Of a stretch of 64,000 nt of DNA, positions 31,892-41,271 are shown piece by piece. The DNA lies in the NCBI RefSeq assembly GCF_000281065.1, contig NZ_AKKK01000004.1:1-64000 (forward strand), in the 5' to 3' direction. The position numbers and the translations under genes were made by a program. This DNA comes from Arthrobacter sp. M2012083. GTDB lineage: Bacteria; Actinomycetota; Actinomycetes; Actinomycetales; Micrococcaceae. The stretch's first letter is position 1. Each line of letters starts with the position of its first letter. Under the pieces are notes generated by a model. The model was given only the letters and a program-made list of their open reading frames with translations. It had not been told where the DNA came from and did no database searches.

Positions 31892-32689
31892 CTAGAACGG
31901 GATGACTTCTATCTCGTCCTTGAGGTACACGCGGCCGCCAGACTCACCGTTGAAATGAGCCACAACGTACTGCAAATTGCCGTCTCGTTCCCCAAAATCG
32001 ATGACTTGACCAACTTCAGAGTCCGACTTCCTATACATGTTTAGGGATCCGTACTTCTTCGTGAAATAGTCCAGGCGCTCCTTTAGCCGGCCATCAGACA
32101 GTGATGGGTGGTCGAACTCCGAAGAGAGGGCCCGAACCAGGTTCAGGATCTCATCGATCTTTTGTTCTACTGGCCGGATAGCGGAATTGGGGTGTTGGGT
32201 TTGCGACACGTTGGAAACGGCTTCCTCAACGCTTTCCACAAGTGACGACCAGAAAGTATCAAACATCTTCCGCAGCACGTCAGCTTTGAGCGGACTGTTG
32301 CACCGATCATTGATCGTGCTCAGTAGACCTCGCATGTCGGCTTCAGATTCAAACTCAGTGAGCTGAAGGTTGCTGAGCGGACCAACATAATCGGCCTTCT
32401 TCAGCTTCACTAGCACCGGGCAGACACCGGACTTTCCAAACTTGTTGAGCAATGCGCCCGCCTCAAAGTTGAGCCATGGCTCGTGCTGGTTTTCAGCCGT
32501 AATGAAGACGATGCCTAGTTCGCATGTTGTGAGGTTCGTAGTAATCCTTTCGAACCAAGGCTCCCCCTTGCTGATCTCATGCGAGAGAAAGACTTCATGG
32601 CATTCTTGGATGACGGTGGGAAGCCAGGCCGCGAAGCATTTGGCGGTCTCTCGGCTTATATCCTTTGACCAACTAAGGAACGGTTTCAC
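31892..32689 (-). CDS. TIR-domain protein
   Basis: 265 residues from a GTG. An N-terminal TIR domain (about 1-120) reads MKPFLSWSKD, VFLSHEISKGEPWFE, LGIVFITAENQ and PWLNFEAGALL; Glu76 is at the position of the catalytic Glu of NAD-cleaving TIRs of this type. The C-terminal half is unrecognised (helix around 160-200, then beta-rich GGRVYLKDEIEV). No ThsA/ThsB partner is adjacent, so it is not plain Thoeris. Start uncertain: the frame is open 66 bases further upstream to a TTG without a ribosome site; the GTG is chosen because TIR proteins of this kind start at this point. Probable defence gene (inference). Confidence 0.72.
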   Translation of the reverse strand: MKPFLSWSKDISRETAKCFAAWLPTVIQECHEVFLSHEISKGEPWFERITTNLTTCELGIVFITAENQHEPWLNFEAGALLNKFGKSGVCPVLVKLKKADYVGPLSNLQLTEFESEADMRGLLSTINDRCNSPLKADVLRKMFDTFWSSLVESVEEAVSNVSQTQHPNSAIRPVEQKIDEILNLVRALSSEFDHPSLSDGRLKERLDYFTKKYGSLNMYRKSDSEVGQVIDFGERDGNLQYVVAHFNGESGGRVYLKDEIEVIPF

Positions 32690-33143
32690 AAACCGAGCAT
32701 ACGGGCACAGGCTTGAACAGGGCGAACACCGGCCGTCCCTAGCTGACAGGTTCAAATAGTCAGCCGACGTCCATGTGGGTCCGCGGACCTCGATCGGATG
32801 CGAACTGTCCCAATTGGGTCGTTCCAGTTCCTTGGTTCTATTGGGTCCGATTGCCTGTAGTGGACTGTGGCAAAGGGTTGATTCCCTGCTTGGTGGACAA
32901 TGGGTTCTCTCCGTGTGTCGGTCAGGTGTTCGGCGGGCCCTTCGGCGATGTCGACCGTCTGCATCGCCGCATCACCGAACCCCCGAGAGGCTCTTGGAAC
33001 GGAACGCCATTGATGGGGCACCAGCCGCGGGTTAGGGCAGATGTCCCCATGGCGCGTGATAAGGAGGTGCCGGAGAATGATGGAGGCGCCTCCGGTGGGC
33101 ACCCGGATGATAAGTCCGCGAACAAAAATGACTGGGGAACTTC
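32690..33143. other. intergenic stretch, no supported gene
   Basis: The divergent gap between the TIR gene and the secreted I36 protein. Several frames stay open by chance here, but none has a ribosome site or recognisable sequence. It presumably carries both promoters. Confidence 0.5.
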
Positions 33144-33593
33144 ATGAAACTCGCGATGCGTAAGACGGCTACTGCAGGCGCTGTGCTGGCTTTGGGTGCC
33201 GGTGCATTCCTGGCGGGCGCGCCCGCTGCCAATGCTTCAGGCTCAGGGACAGCGTGTCCGTCAGGACGGGCGTGTTTCTACTTCAATTCCGATTTCCAAG
33301 GTGCTCGGGCCGACTACGCCAACAGCGACGCCGGCATGGGAAACGAACTGTTCACCGACGGTCCGGCTGGACGGAACGGATGGGGCGTCCAAGTCAACAA
33401 CAACTCAGCATCCCTTATCAACAACACGCACGCGTACATCACCATCTACGACAGCCCCGACTGCGTCGGCTACGCCTGGTACATCCAACCCGGGGACCGT
33501 CTCAACCTGGGCGAGATGAAAAACAGGGTCAGCTCAATCTACGTAGCCTACAACGGCGGGGCCTGCATCTCTCGGGACCAGTCCTGGGCTTAG
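33144..33593 (+). CDS. secreted peptidase inhibitor family I36-like protein
   Basis: 149 residues. Signal peptide (KLAMRKTATAGAVLALGAGA ... ANA, cleavage about residue 31), then a small domain with CPSGRACFYFNSDFQG and a repeat of aromatic/Gly residues. This is the beta/gamma-crystallin-like I36 inhibitor family common in actinobacteria. Four Cys could form two disulphides. GGGGAA lies 6 bases before the ATG. Role on the island is unclear. Confidence 0.75.
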   Translation: MKLAMRKTATAGAVLALGAGAFLAGAPAANASGSGTACPSGRACFYFNSDFQGARADYANSDAGMGNELFTDGPAGRNGWGVQVNNNSASLINNTHAYITIYDSPDCVGYAWYIQPGDRLNLGEMKNRVSSIYVAYNGGACISRDQSWA

Positions 33594-34121
33594 CCCTGCA
33601 GTAAGCGGGTGGTGGCCCTGCCACGCTCTTGGGGCAAGGCCACTCCCGTTGATCCACCCAGCACGGGGTATTCGCTTGGATGCAAGGGTCCCCCTGAAGA
33701 AGCGCAACTGAGCTTCTAGCCAAAGGCAACCGCGTCATCGTGAGGTGCGATGGAAAGGAAGCCGGAGCACACACGACGCCCACACCTGTTGGCCACGCCA
33801 AAGCGGCGTCCGACGGCGCCTGACATGGGCAAACGACGTCGTTCCGCGCGGAGTCTCGGCGGACCCATATAGAACCTTGGAAATGAGACGCCTCATACCC
33901 GGCAGGTCTGTGTACCTGGTAGGTTCCATTTGTCGGCACGGGCCGGGGAGGCTGCAGCATGGTGTCCTCAAGGAAGTTCAAGGCGCGGACAGCACGGTCA
34001 GCGGCCCGCAGCACATCAGGCTTGTATAGCTTATTCCGACCCGGCGACAGAACTTTGGACCCCGCGTGCGCCGGAAGCGCATGCAACATCCGAGGCCTCG
34101 CTGGACTGTTGACTCCCCGTC
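33594..34121. other. intergenic stretch of about 530 bases
   Basis: Contains a hairpin at 33612-33643 and nothing else I can support. A minus-strand frame (33529-34089) stays open but overlaps the I36 gene and shows no family motif. Confidence 0.45.
33612..33643 (+). terminator. possible terminator after the I36 gene
   Basis: GTGGCC...GGCCAC with TGCC/GGGCA inside forms a stem 18 bases past the stop. No T-run. Confidence 0.4.
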
Positions 34122-34385
34122 ATGATGATTACTTATGACCCGGACATCCTGATCTCCGATATGAAGGCCGCTGAGGGTCAGGGCAGCTTCCTGACCCAAG
34201 TCCTGCTCCAGAGCGGCTACCTGGCTACAGTTCGACAGCAGGGTGTTAGTGAGCTCTTCGAGGCGGACCTGACCCACCTGCCCACCTCCGGGATTGTGAT
34301 GGAACCCGAGACCTACTCGCCGGAAGAGGTAATCCAGAAGCTGCGTGAGTGGGAGGCGCTCCCGGTCGAGGAACCGTCCGAGTAA
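34122..34385 (+). CDS. small acidic protein, unrecognised
   Basis: 87 residues, reading MMITYDPDILISDMKAAEGQ with an amphipathic middle and an acidic end (EALPVEEPSE). The composition looks genuine, but there is no clear ribosome site and no motif I know. A good hairpin follows 32 bases after the stop, which favours a real transcription unit. It lies just before the conjugation gene remnants. Confidence 0.45.
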   Translation: MMITYDPDILISDMKAAEGQGSFLTQVLLQSGYLATVRQQGVSELFEADLTHLPTSGIVMEPETYSPEEVIQKLREWEALPVEEPSE

Positions 34386-34416
34386 TTACCGCTCGTGATG
34401 CCTTAGCTCGGACATC

Positions 34417-34453
34417 GACGAGGCCCCTTCCGTAGCCCGGAGGTGGCCTCGTC
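34417..34453 (+). terminator. hairpin after the small acidic gene
   Basis: GACGAGGCC (34417-34425) and GGCCTCGTC (34445-34453) pair perfectly; the loop also has CCTTCCG/CGGAGG-type pairing. Only TGTTC follows. Confidence 0.5.
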
Positions 34454-34497
34454 ATGTTCTGAAGCACCGGGTGGGGGCTGTCAGACTGACAGTGTGG

Positions 34498-34842
34498 ATG
34501 GACTGAGTAAAGAGAAACCCCGGAATAGGCGGCCGAACACGCCAACGCAACTTTTTTGCGGCGGTTCTAAGCGTCGCAGTATCGGCAGCCGTGATCGGCG
34601 TGGGTGTCATTGCGCTGCCTTCTTTGACGCCCGAGTAGAAAGTTCGCGAACGGCCGGCTCCGTGGGCGGGGCTTCATGTCTGCACGGTTCGACTCAAGGT
34701 CGTTGACCAGACAGTCAGTAGCAGCAATTCATACACAGTGCCGGTCAGTGTCATGGCTAATTGCCCGCCGGCAGCGACCGCGCCGCCTGATCGATGCCAA
34801 ATGGTCGGCTTCTATGCCTCGACTAGTCGGATCGTATACTGA
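34498..34842 (+). pseudogene. conjugation-type single-pass membrane protein gene with two internal stops
   Basis: One frame reads ATG GAC TGA, then VKRNPGIGGRTRQRNFFAAV, a membrane segment (VLSVAVSAAVIGVGVIA), a TAG at 34636, and continues in the same frame through WAGLHVCTVRLKVVDQTVSS and VPVSVMANCPP to a TGA that overlaps the ATG of the next gene. The TGA at 34504 and TAG at 34636 are each one base from a sense codon. The stop/start overlap with the NlpC/P60 gene shows an original operon. Likely a small membrane component of the transfer machinery (inference). Confidence 0.6.
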
Positions 34843-35947
34843 TGCCGCATCCGGCTTTGGCGATGGCTCTAGTCGGGCGCCGAGCGCTCGTACGGGCTGC
34901 AACCGCCGTCGTTCTCGTCATCGTGCTTTCCCTGGGCGTTGTCGTTAGCACCGTCGCTTTAGCCTTGGCCGGCGAGAAACCGGAATCGTCCGTCGGGTGT
35001 GTGTCAAGCAGCGGCGCTGTCACACAAAGCGTTTTGGAGAGCAGAGGATATCGGCCGGATGGTCAAGCCGTTGGACTCTCCGCAGGGCAGATTGCTGTGG
35101 CACAGGGGTACATTTCCGTAGGGAAGCAACTTGGCGTTCCTCGGGAGGCGATGGTGATCGCCATATGATGTCTCTCCAGGAGTCGACCCTCCGGATGCTC
35201 GCCAACGCGAATGTCCCTGCATCATTTCAGTTTCATCATGACGGGGTTGGGAGTGACCACGACTCAGTAGGTTCGGCACAGCAGCGGCCAGCGGCTGGAT
35301 GGGGAACCGTTGCAGAGCTGATGGACGTTTCTTACAACGCACGGGCATTCTATGGCGGGCCTTCTGGACCGAATCAGGGTAGTCCTCGAGGTTTGCTGGA
35401 TGTGCCAGGCTGGTCTGCTATAGGCAAAGGGCAAGCTGCCCAAGCAGTCCAGGTTTCAGCGTTTCCAGAGCTCTATGTTCGATGGGAGCCGCAGGCCGCG
35501 GCCATTGTTGACCTGCTCCAGGGCATAACCCCGGTCCCGACTTGCAGCGCGGGGGAGAGCGGCCGGCGAGATCTGGTCTCTGCAGAAGGATTGCCTCAAA
35601 TCAGACAGGACATTTTGCGTTTCACGCAGACGGGCGTCGGAGGTGCTTACGTCTGGGGTGGTACTGCGTTCAAGGCATGGGACTGCTCGGGCTTCGTTCA
35701 GTGGATCTATCGCCAAGTTGGGATCGAATTGCCGCGTGTGGAGCAGTGGCGGGTCGGGCGAATGACGGATAACCCGCAGATCGGAGACCTTGTCGTTCAG
35801 AACCCACAAGGTCCATACAACTGGGGGCATGTGGGGATCTACGCTGGCGATGGCATGATGTACAGTGCTTTGAATCCCGCCGCGGGAACGTTGTTGCATC
35901 CAATAGATTGGAACGAAGGCACCGCATACTTCACTTTGCTTCTGTAG
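34842..35947 (+). pseudogene. NlpC/P60 cell-wall hydrolase of the conjugation module, frameshifted
   Basis: The first 108 residues have an N-terminal membrane anchor (AATAVVLVIVLSLGVVVST) and end GVPREAMVIAI-stop. The protein resumes in another frame at about 35167 with SLQESTLRMLANANVPA and runs to an NlpC/P60 domain: YVWGGTAFKAWDCSGF (catalytic Cys) and WGHVGIYAGDG (His). Adding one base in CCATATGATG at about 35165 restores AIMMSLQEST. In conjugative elements such enzymes open peptidoglycan for the transfer channel. Whether any of the hydrolase part is still translated is unknown. Confidence 0.8.
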
Positions 35948-36303
35948 CCAATGCTGTATTCCGTTACTTGGAGGGCCAGTCTCGCGGGGCGATTAATGAA
36001 TAGTGCAAACAGGGTCGATCGGGAGATGACGCGCCGAGCTGTGTCTGTGTGCTGAATAGCCACCAAAGCGAGTGAGCGTCCTCCGAGCGCGGAGTAGTTT
36101 CTTTGACGCTGGTGGGCAGACTCTGATGCTGGCGAAGTAGAAATAGACGGGTGCGAGATATGGCTAACCAGCTATTGTTGTCGGTGTCGAGGGCCGTGTT
36201 TCTGATGCAGAGGTGTGTCGGCCATTCTTAGGCTGCAACGCTTGATTGCACGACGACGCAGCAAGCCAGCCGAAACTGGCCATTCGTGTGGAGGACGTTA
36301 AGT
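35948..36303. other. intergenic stretch before the SIR2-NACHT gene
   Basis: About 355 bases without a supported gene. It must carry the promoter of the 36304 gene; I see no clear -35/-10 pair or repeat. Confidence 0.5.
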
Positions 36304-39300
36304 ATGGATGCCTATCTGGGTGAAGGGGTAGTACTCCAGCTCGATAGCAATGATTGTGCCGAGTTCTTTAACGACCTGAGGACTTCGCGGCGGGAAATCG
36401 TTCCCGTAATTGGGGCTGGACTCGGAGTGGAGCCCGGTGCTCCTTCAGCTGCAACTTTGGCTCGGCACCTACACAATGTTGGCGATCTCCGGACTCCCGC
36501 AGCAGATAACCTCTTTGCAGTGGCTCAACAGGCAGCCGAGAAGCACGGCGAGGCATGGCTGCAGAAGACGGTTGCTGAATACATCGCATCCCGTGAAGTG
36601 AAACCCAGTCCCGTCCTCCAGGCTTTGGCTAAGGTGCAGACGGGTCTGGTCCTAACCACAAACTATGATCTTGCGATCGAACACAGCGCCAGAGCAGTCG
36701 GCAAGGAAGTCGTTTCCCTTACCTTGGATGATCTTCCCTATGCTTTGCAGAATGATCCTGAAAAACTGCGAGTGCTGCACCTTCACGGCGTAGTTACAAA
36801 ACCTGAAACCATAGTGCTTTCTGAAAAAACTTACCGTGCAGCTCTTGCGGATGAGCGGATGCAGATGGTCACTCGGGCGCTCGGAAGCGAATTCCGGTTA
36901 CTTTTTCTCGGGCATAGTCTCAGCAAAGTTGAGGAGCACCTGCGTAGGGATTTTGCTTGGGCCGCGCGTGTCAGGTCAACGTCCGGAATCGGTCGAAAAC
37001 ACTTGCTGCTCAGCCACGTCAGCGGCGACCAAAAAGATGTACCGCTAGATCAGGCGGAACTGTTTCGAGCAGCCGGTGTTCAGGCAGTAGTAGTACAGGA
37101 TACGGATCTGAGGCGCCGGTCTGTTGATATCGCGGCAAGTATCCTGGCTGGATCTTCCCGAGAGATACGGAGTTTTCCTGCTGCTACCGTTCGGGAAGCG
37201 CGGGATCCAAACTATATGCCGCTGCCAGTAGCGGAGGTCCCGAAGGACGTAGAGAGTTTTAGCGGCGTAGATGAGGGCCGGTACCTCTGGAAAATTTATT
37301 CATCGGGCCATACCCTTGCGCCGGAATTGGACGCGACTGTACCGCGTCTGCTCATAGTGGCCGGTGGTGGCCATGGCAAAACGCAGGAACTCCATCAGAT
37401 TGGGTTTCGAAGTGGTAATGCACTCTACAAAAGGCTGCGGAGCTTCTCATTGTTTCGAAATGAACGCGATCCTGGAGTTCATTTTGTACGTGAAATGGAC
37501 GATGCCGAGTCGTATCAGCCAGTGGAAAAGCTCGACATTTCCGGCCTTGAAGCCAAGAGCTATGTTTTCTTGTTGGACGGGCTGGACGAAGTGCCTGCCG
37601 CCGAACGACCGGCTCTAGTCTCTTTGCTGGAGGCAGTCTCGCGTGAATATCCCCAACACCGGTACGTTGTTACCACGAGGTTAATGGCTTCGATGCCGAG
37701 CCGCATTGAGGGTTTTTCGACTTACCTACTAAAACCAGACAACGAGTGGTTGGAACGCTACGCTGAATCAAGATCAGTTCGGCGCGATGAGTTGCACAAC
37801 TTTCTCAGCCTCGCCCCTGGTATGAGTGAGCTCGCAAGCATTCCCATCTATGCATCGGCGATAGTTGACAGGGTTCATAACCCAAACGACGCAAAGATCG
37901 GCCCACTATCCCTGATCCTTTCAACGACGGCACGAGACGTTGATGCCCGAATAATGCTCAGACAAAACTCCCTGAACCTTTGGCTAAACCGAATTGCGCT
38001 CTTCTTGGAGGCCCAGAATGAAGTCTCGATCCCACTAGGAAAGTTGACCGAATCACGACTTCACGATGGAATTCCTAGTCTATATCCTAGCCTGGAATTT
38101 CTTAACGAACTTGCGGAACGGGCGTTGCTGCTGCTCAAACCTGATTCGGTGAGCTTTGTGGCAAACATCATTCAGGAAGCCCGCTCTGCCGAGGCGCTGC
38201 GCTGCATGGACGATGGTGGGCTGGAGTTCCTGTCAAAGTATGTCGTGATGTCCGATAACAAAGGCGCAGGAGCGATCCGTGACTCTTGGACGCATACGCT
38301 TTGGTTGCTCTTTCCGATGGCTAGCCCTGCCGTTAGGAGGCTAATTGCGGAGGCCGATCCATTACTAGCCGCGCGTGCCGCTGTGATCTCCACCGATCGT
38401 GAGGAGTGGGACCGTGCGATGTGGACGATCTGGAAGGCATATTCGGAACGCCAAATTTGGCTCGACCGAAACCACGGCGCACGCTACCAAGATGATGAAG
38501 GCGCCCTGGAGAAACTGGCCGAGTTTGGGCTATCCGAGGACTTTAAGTCAGAGCTGCTTTCCTCCCTTGAGTCTGACAGTAGGATTCAAAGGGGTAATGC
38601 ACTCGTAGTCCTAAGTGCCGCGTCCGTCTCCGACTTGCCACAACTTCTCGCCCGTTTCATTCACGATGAGGACCCAGTGGTCAGGCGTCGCGCGGCACTG
38701 GCGGCATTTAGTGCCAACCTCGAGGCCATGTCAGCGCCTTTAGCTAAGCAAGCCTATATAGACAGTGACGATATGGCTCAGGAAACTCTGATCGGATGTG
38801 CCATAGATCTGGCCTCTACGGATGAGGAAGCTGTGGCCCATGCTGTCGGCGCGCCAGACCCTCTTCGCCGAAAGGCTTTGGGGCAGTTGTTTTCGCGCAT
38901 TGGTAGGTCGAGATCGCTGGAGCTAGTAGAGGCTGATACGCCAAATCTGCGTCCATTATTGAAGTCTATAGTTGATAGTTCTTCGAGTGGTTCTGAGAAT
39001 ATTTGGACTGTCAGCCAATCAGCGTGCTTAGCTAGAATTTTCGCTTCCATGCGTCATGAATCATCGTTAGACAGCAAGATTACCGCCATTCTAAGACAGC
39101 GCCCGCTTGCAACGATATGGGAATGGTTGAAGTTCCCGATTACGCCCCGAATCGACTTTGAGTTCTTTTGGCTTCTGGAACAACTAACGACTTTGCAAGT
39201 CGAGCAACTGTCACAGAACTTGGAAAGCAACGCTGGAGACGGCCTCGACCCCGACTCGAGACGCCATGTGCTGGATCTGTCTGCTCAGCTTCTTCAAGGG

Positions 39301-40347
39301 CGGAAAGAGGGACCGAAAGAAACTAGACGTCACCAACCCGAGCAGCACGAGGTCCCGACTGTCCAAGAACTAATTCTTGGTGGTTATAAAGAGCGCGTGC
39401 TGAGACTTAGCGCCTCTACTGATGTCGATTTAACTCCCGCGCAGAAATCTACCGTCAAGGGATGGGTCGAGGCGGAATTCCTGCGCCTTAGTGGAACGCA
39501 AGCTTTCGCACCAGCGCCTTCACAGGGCAGATTTGACTTGAAGTGGTCCCTGCTTGCGCAATGGGCTGCTTTGTTGGATGTTGCATTGCTCCCTAAAGAC
39601 TGGCCATCAGTCACCCGCTTCGAACTCGAACGAGGCGAAAGTGCAGGCATAGCTTGGATTACTGGACAGGCTACGCCTGAGTCTTGGCACGCACTTGAAG
39701 AGCAGATAGAGGATTGGCCAAATCTGAGCGTGGCGATGCTTGCGCAAGTGGCGCAGGGGATAAGTCGATCTCTAGCCCAAAAGGTATTCCAAGCTATCTC
39801 CGCTTCAGAAGAATCGGAAGACTGGAAAGATGGCTTGCTTCAGAAGTTGGCAGACGAGTGCGAGCCTTCCGTCCTCGACAGCCTCCTCAATGATGAGGAG
39901 AACGCGGCCTGGGTTCTCCCCACCCGGGTGAAGCTGGGTAGTTGCCAGGCGGAGACGCGGCTTCTTAGGACTCACACCTTTTCTACGGATGCCTTTCTCG
40001 CGGCGGTGGGTGCCAGGCGATGGCAACCGTGGATTGAGAACCTTCGCTGCACCACGTCGGCGCCCACCCTCTTCGCAGCGATCCGAACGGCCCTAATTGA
40101 TGGAACGGAATTCCATGATATGGAAACAGCCATGAGGGCCCTCGATAGGTGCGCTGGATCAGAAGCCGAGAAGTATTACGATCTACTTATCTCCGATCAC
40201 GAGATTCCGGGTGCCGCGTTTCTGTATTACCAAAAACGGATAGCACTCGATGCGCTCACCGAAAATAAGGCCAGAGAAGTTGCATCCGATACTCATGATC
40301 TAGCAACGCGCATCGTGACCTTCGTCCAGGCAGGCTGCCTCCCGTGA
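36304..40347 (+). CDS. SIR2-NACHT (STAND) NTPase, probable antiphage defence protein
   Basis: 1347 residues. The N-terminal SIR2-like NADase domain (about 20-280) has VIGAGLG (35-41), TTNYDLAIE (Asn120, Asp122) and LHLHG (His159/161), then FLGHSL. The central NACHT module has Walker A GGGHGKT (354-360) and Walker B FLLDGLDE (422-429). The long C-terminal part (about 600-1347) is helical with HEAT-like units such as DPVVRRRAALAAF, probably the sensor. ATG start with GGAGGA 9 bases upstream. The layout fits NLR-like STAND defence proteins (compare Avs5, SIR2-STAND) but the sensor is not one I can assign. More AT-rich than the core genes. It interrupts the conjugation gene order. Confidence 0.85.
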   Translation: MDAYLGEGVVLQLDSNDCAEFFNDLRTSRREIVPVIGAGLGVEPGAPSAATLARHLHNVGDLRTPAADNLFAVAQQAAEKHGEAWLQKTVAEYIASREVKPSPVLQALAKVQTGLVLTTNYDLAIEHSARAVGKEVVSLTLDDLPYALQNDPEKLRVLHLHGVVTKPETIVLSEKTYRAALADERMQMVTRALGSEFRLLFLGHSLSKVEEHLRRDFAWAARVRSTSGIGRKHLLLSHVSGDQKDVPLDQAELFRAAGVQAVVVQDTDLRRRSVDIAASILAGSSREIRSFPAATVREARDPNYMPLPVAEVPKDVESFSGVDEGRYLWKIYSSGHTLAPELDATVPRLLIVAGGGHGKTQELHQIGFRSGNALYKRLRSFSLFRNERDPGVHFVREMDDAESYQPVEKLDISGLEAKSYVFLLDGLDEVPAAERPALVSLLEAVSREYPQHRYVVTTRLMASMPSRIEGFSTYLLKPDNEWLERYAESRSVRRDELHNFLSLAPGMSELASIPIYASAIVDRVHNPNDAKIGPLSLILSTTARDVDARIMLRQNSLNLWLNRIALFLEAQNEVSIPLGKLTESRLHDGIPSLYPSLEFLNELAERALLLLKPDSVSFVANIIQEARSAEALRCMDDGGLEFLSKYVVMSDNKGAGAIRDSWTHTLWLLFPMASPAVRRLIAEADPLLAARAAVISTDREEWDRAMWTIWKAYSERQIWLDRNHGARYQDDEGALEKLAEFGLSEDFKSELLSSLESDSRIQRGNALVVLSAASVSDLPQLLARFIHDEDPVVRRRAALAAFSANLEAMSAPLAKQAYIDSDDMAQETLIGCAIDLASTDEEAVAHAVGAPDPLRRKALGQLFSRIGRSRSLELVEADTPNLRPLLKSIVDSSSSGSENIWTVSQSACLARIFASMRHESSLDSKITAILRQRPLATIWEWLKFPITPRIDFEFFWLLEQLTTLQVEQLSQNLESNAGDGLDPDSRRHVLDLSAQLLQGRKEGPKETRRHQPEQHEVPTVQELILGGYKERVLRLSASTDVDLTPAQKSTVKGWVEAEFLRLSGTQAFAPAPSQGRFDLKWSLLAQWAALLDVALLPKDWPSVTRFELERGESAGIAWITGQATPESWHALEEQIEDWPNLSVAMLAQVAQGISRSLAQKVFQAISASEESEDWKDGLLQKLADECEPSVLDSLLNDEENAAWVLPTRVKLGSCQAETRLLRTHTFSTDAFLAAVGARRWQPWIENLRCTTSAPTLFAAIRTALIDGTEFHDMETAMRALDRCAGSEAEKYYDLLISDHEIPGAAFLYYQKRIALDALTENKAREVASDTHDLATRIVTFVQAGCLP

Positions 40348-40529
40348 CACAGGACTAGGTTGAAGCTAACCCCAACAGCATCGAACCGCACCGCTGAACT
40401 GTCACATAGAGACAGATCTACAGCCAGTTATCAGGTTTGCGAGCATCATGTCGTTCCCCGGCACCCTCACCATGAAGTCGTGAGCCCAATCAGCTCATTC
40501 CATTGGAAGACGACTGGATGGAGCACCAG

Positions 40530-40817
40530 ATGGTACTGGCAGCGGTGGATCCTGGGATCACACCAAACGCGAACTTTCCTTTTCTTGAGTCACTCAAGCA
40601 GATCGGCGGCGGCATCCTCGTCGGCGCCTTCATCGTCATTGCGATCGTGGCGATCATCGGGGCCGCGATGCTGTTGGCCGGCAAGCTGAGCCAATCGTCG
40701 CGCTTGGCCTCAGGTGGAGGAGTAATCCTCCTGTGGACCGGCCCGGTCGCCGCAATCCTGGGCGGGATCAACGGCTACATTCTCTGGTCCCAGACAGCCT
40801 TTCCGTTGGGCTTTTAG
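40530..40817 (+). CDS. small two-pass membrane protein of the transfer module
   Basis: 95 residues: a short periplasmic start, hydrophobic segments at about 22-48 and 60-85, LWTGPVAAILGGINGYIL. Similar small membrane proteins accompany VirB6/TraL-type genes in actinobacterial ICEs (inference from position). The ATG at 40530 has GGAG 6 bases upstream and is preferred to two earlier in-frame starts. It is intact, and the next gene starts 12 bases after its stop. Confidence 0.55.
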   Translation: MVLAAVDPGITPNANFPFLESLKQIGGGILVGAFIVIAIVAIIGAAMLLAGKLSQSSRLASGGGVILLWTGPVAAILGGINGYILWSQTAFPLGF

Positions 40818-40829
40818 CCGCTTGCGATC

Positions 40830-41271
40830 ATGCCTATCGATTGTGACCTCAACGGTTGGTGGCCGCCGGGTTGTGGGCTGGTTTCCCAAGCAAACGACGG
40901 CGTCCAAGGTTCAATCACTTCAATCTTCGCCAACGTCCTTCAGAACATCGCGTCGTGGATGTGGGGGTTCATTACCGGGGCCTTCAGCGTTTCCGAAGTC
41001 GATGAATCACAATGGGCGGCGATCGGCGGACTAACCAACTGGTGGGTCATCGTGATGATGACTCCGCTGGTGGTTGTGATGATCCTTCAACTCCTCTCCG
41101 GACTGATCAGTCAGCAGCCTCGCTGACTGATTAGAGCGCTGGTCGGGGGAGCAGCCGCGGTGCCTTTGGTTGCCGCGGCGGTCTACCTTGTCCAGCAGCT
41201 CACCCGAGTGACTGACTCTGCTTCGACCGCTCTCCTGGAGTCGATCGGCACAGATCCGTATGTCGTGTTCC
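40830..41271 (+). pseudogene. polytopic conjugation membrane protein, nonsense mutation and 3' truncation
   Basis: The frame starts MPIDCDLNGWWPPGCG, a typical start for the large membrane protein of actinobacterial conjugation modules, and contains WWVIVMMTPLVVVMILQLLSG. A TGA at 41124 follows QQPR. The same frame then reads on as LIRALVGGAAAVPLVAAAVY and VQQLTRVTDSASTALLESIG, clearly the same protein. At about 41270-41290 the reading meets the back of the opposite-strand relaxase gene, so the 3' half is deleted. Confidence 0.7.

Noticed and set aside
31652..32044. Plus-strand open frame of 130 codons after int
   Set aside because: Overlaps the TIR gene in antisense and reads as shadow sequence; no ribosome site.
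31892..32689. Thoeris system
   Set aside because: A ThsA-type SIR2-SLOG or ThsB partner is not adjacent; the SIR2 protein at 36304 is of NACHT type and 3.6 kb away on the other strand.
33529..34089. Minus-strand open frame of 186 codons
   Set aside because: Overlaps the well-supported I36 gene in antisense, lacks a ribosome site and shows no known motif.
41031..41270. Extension of the relaxase frame past GWLDRQG
   Set aside because: It is the complement of the opposite-strand membrane-protein remnant and no longer looks like a helicase, so the relaxase is taken to end at the scar.
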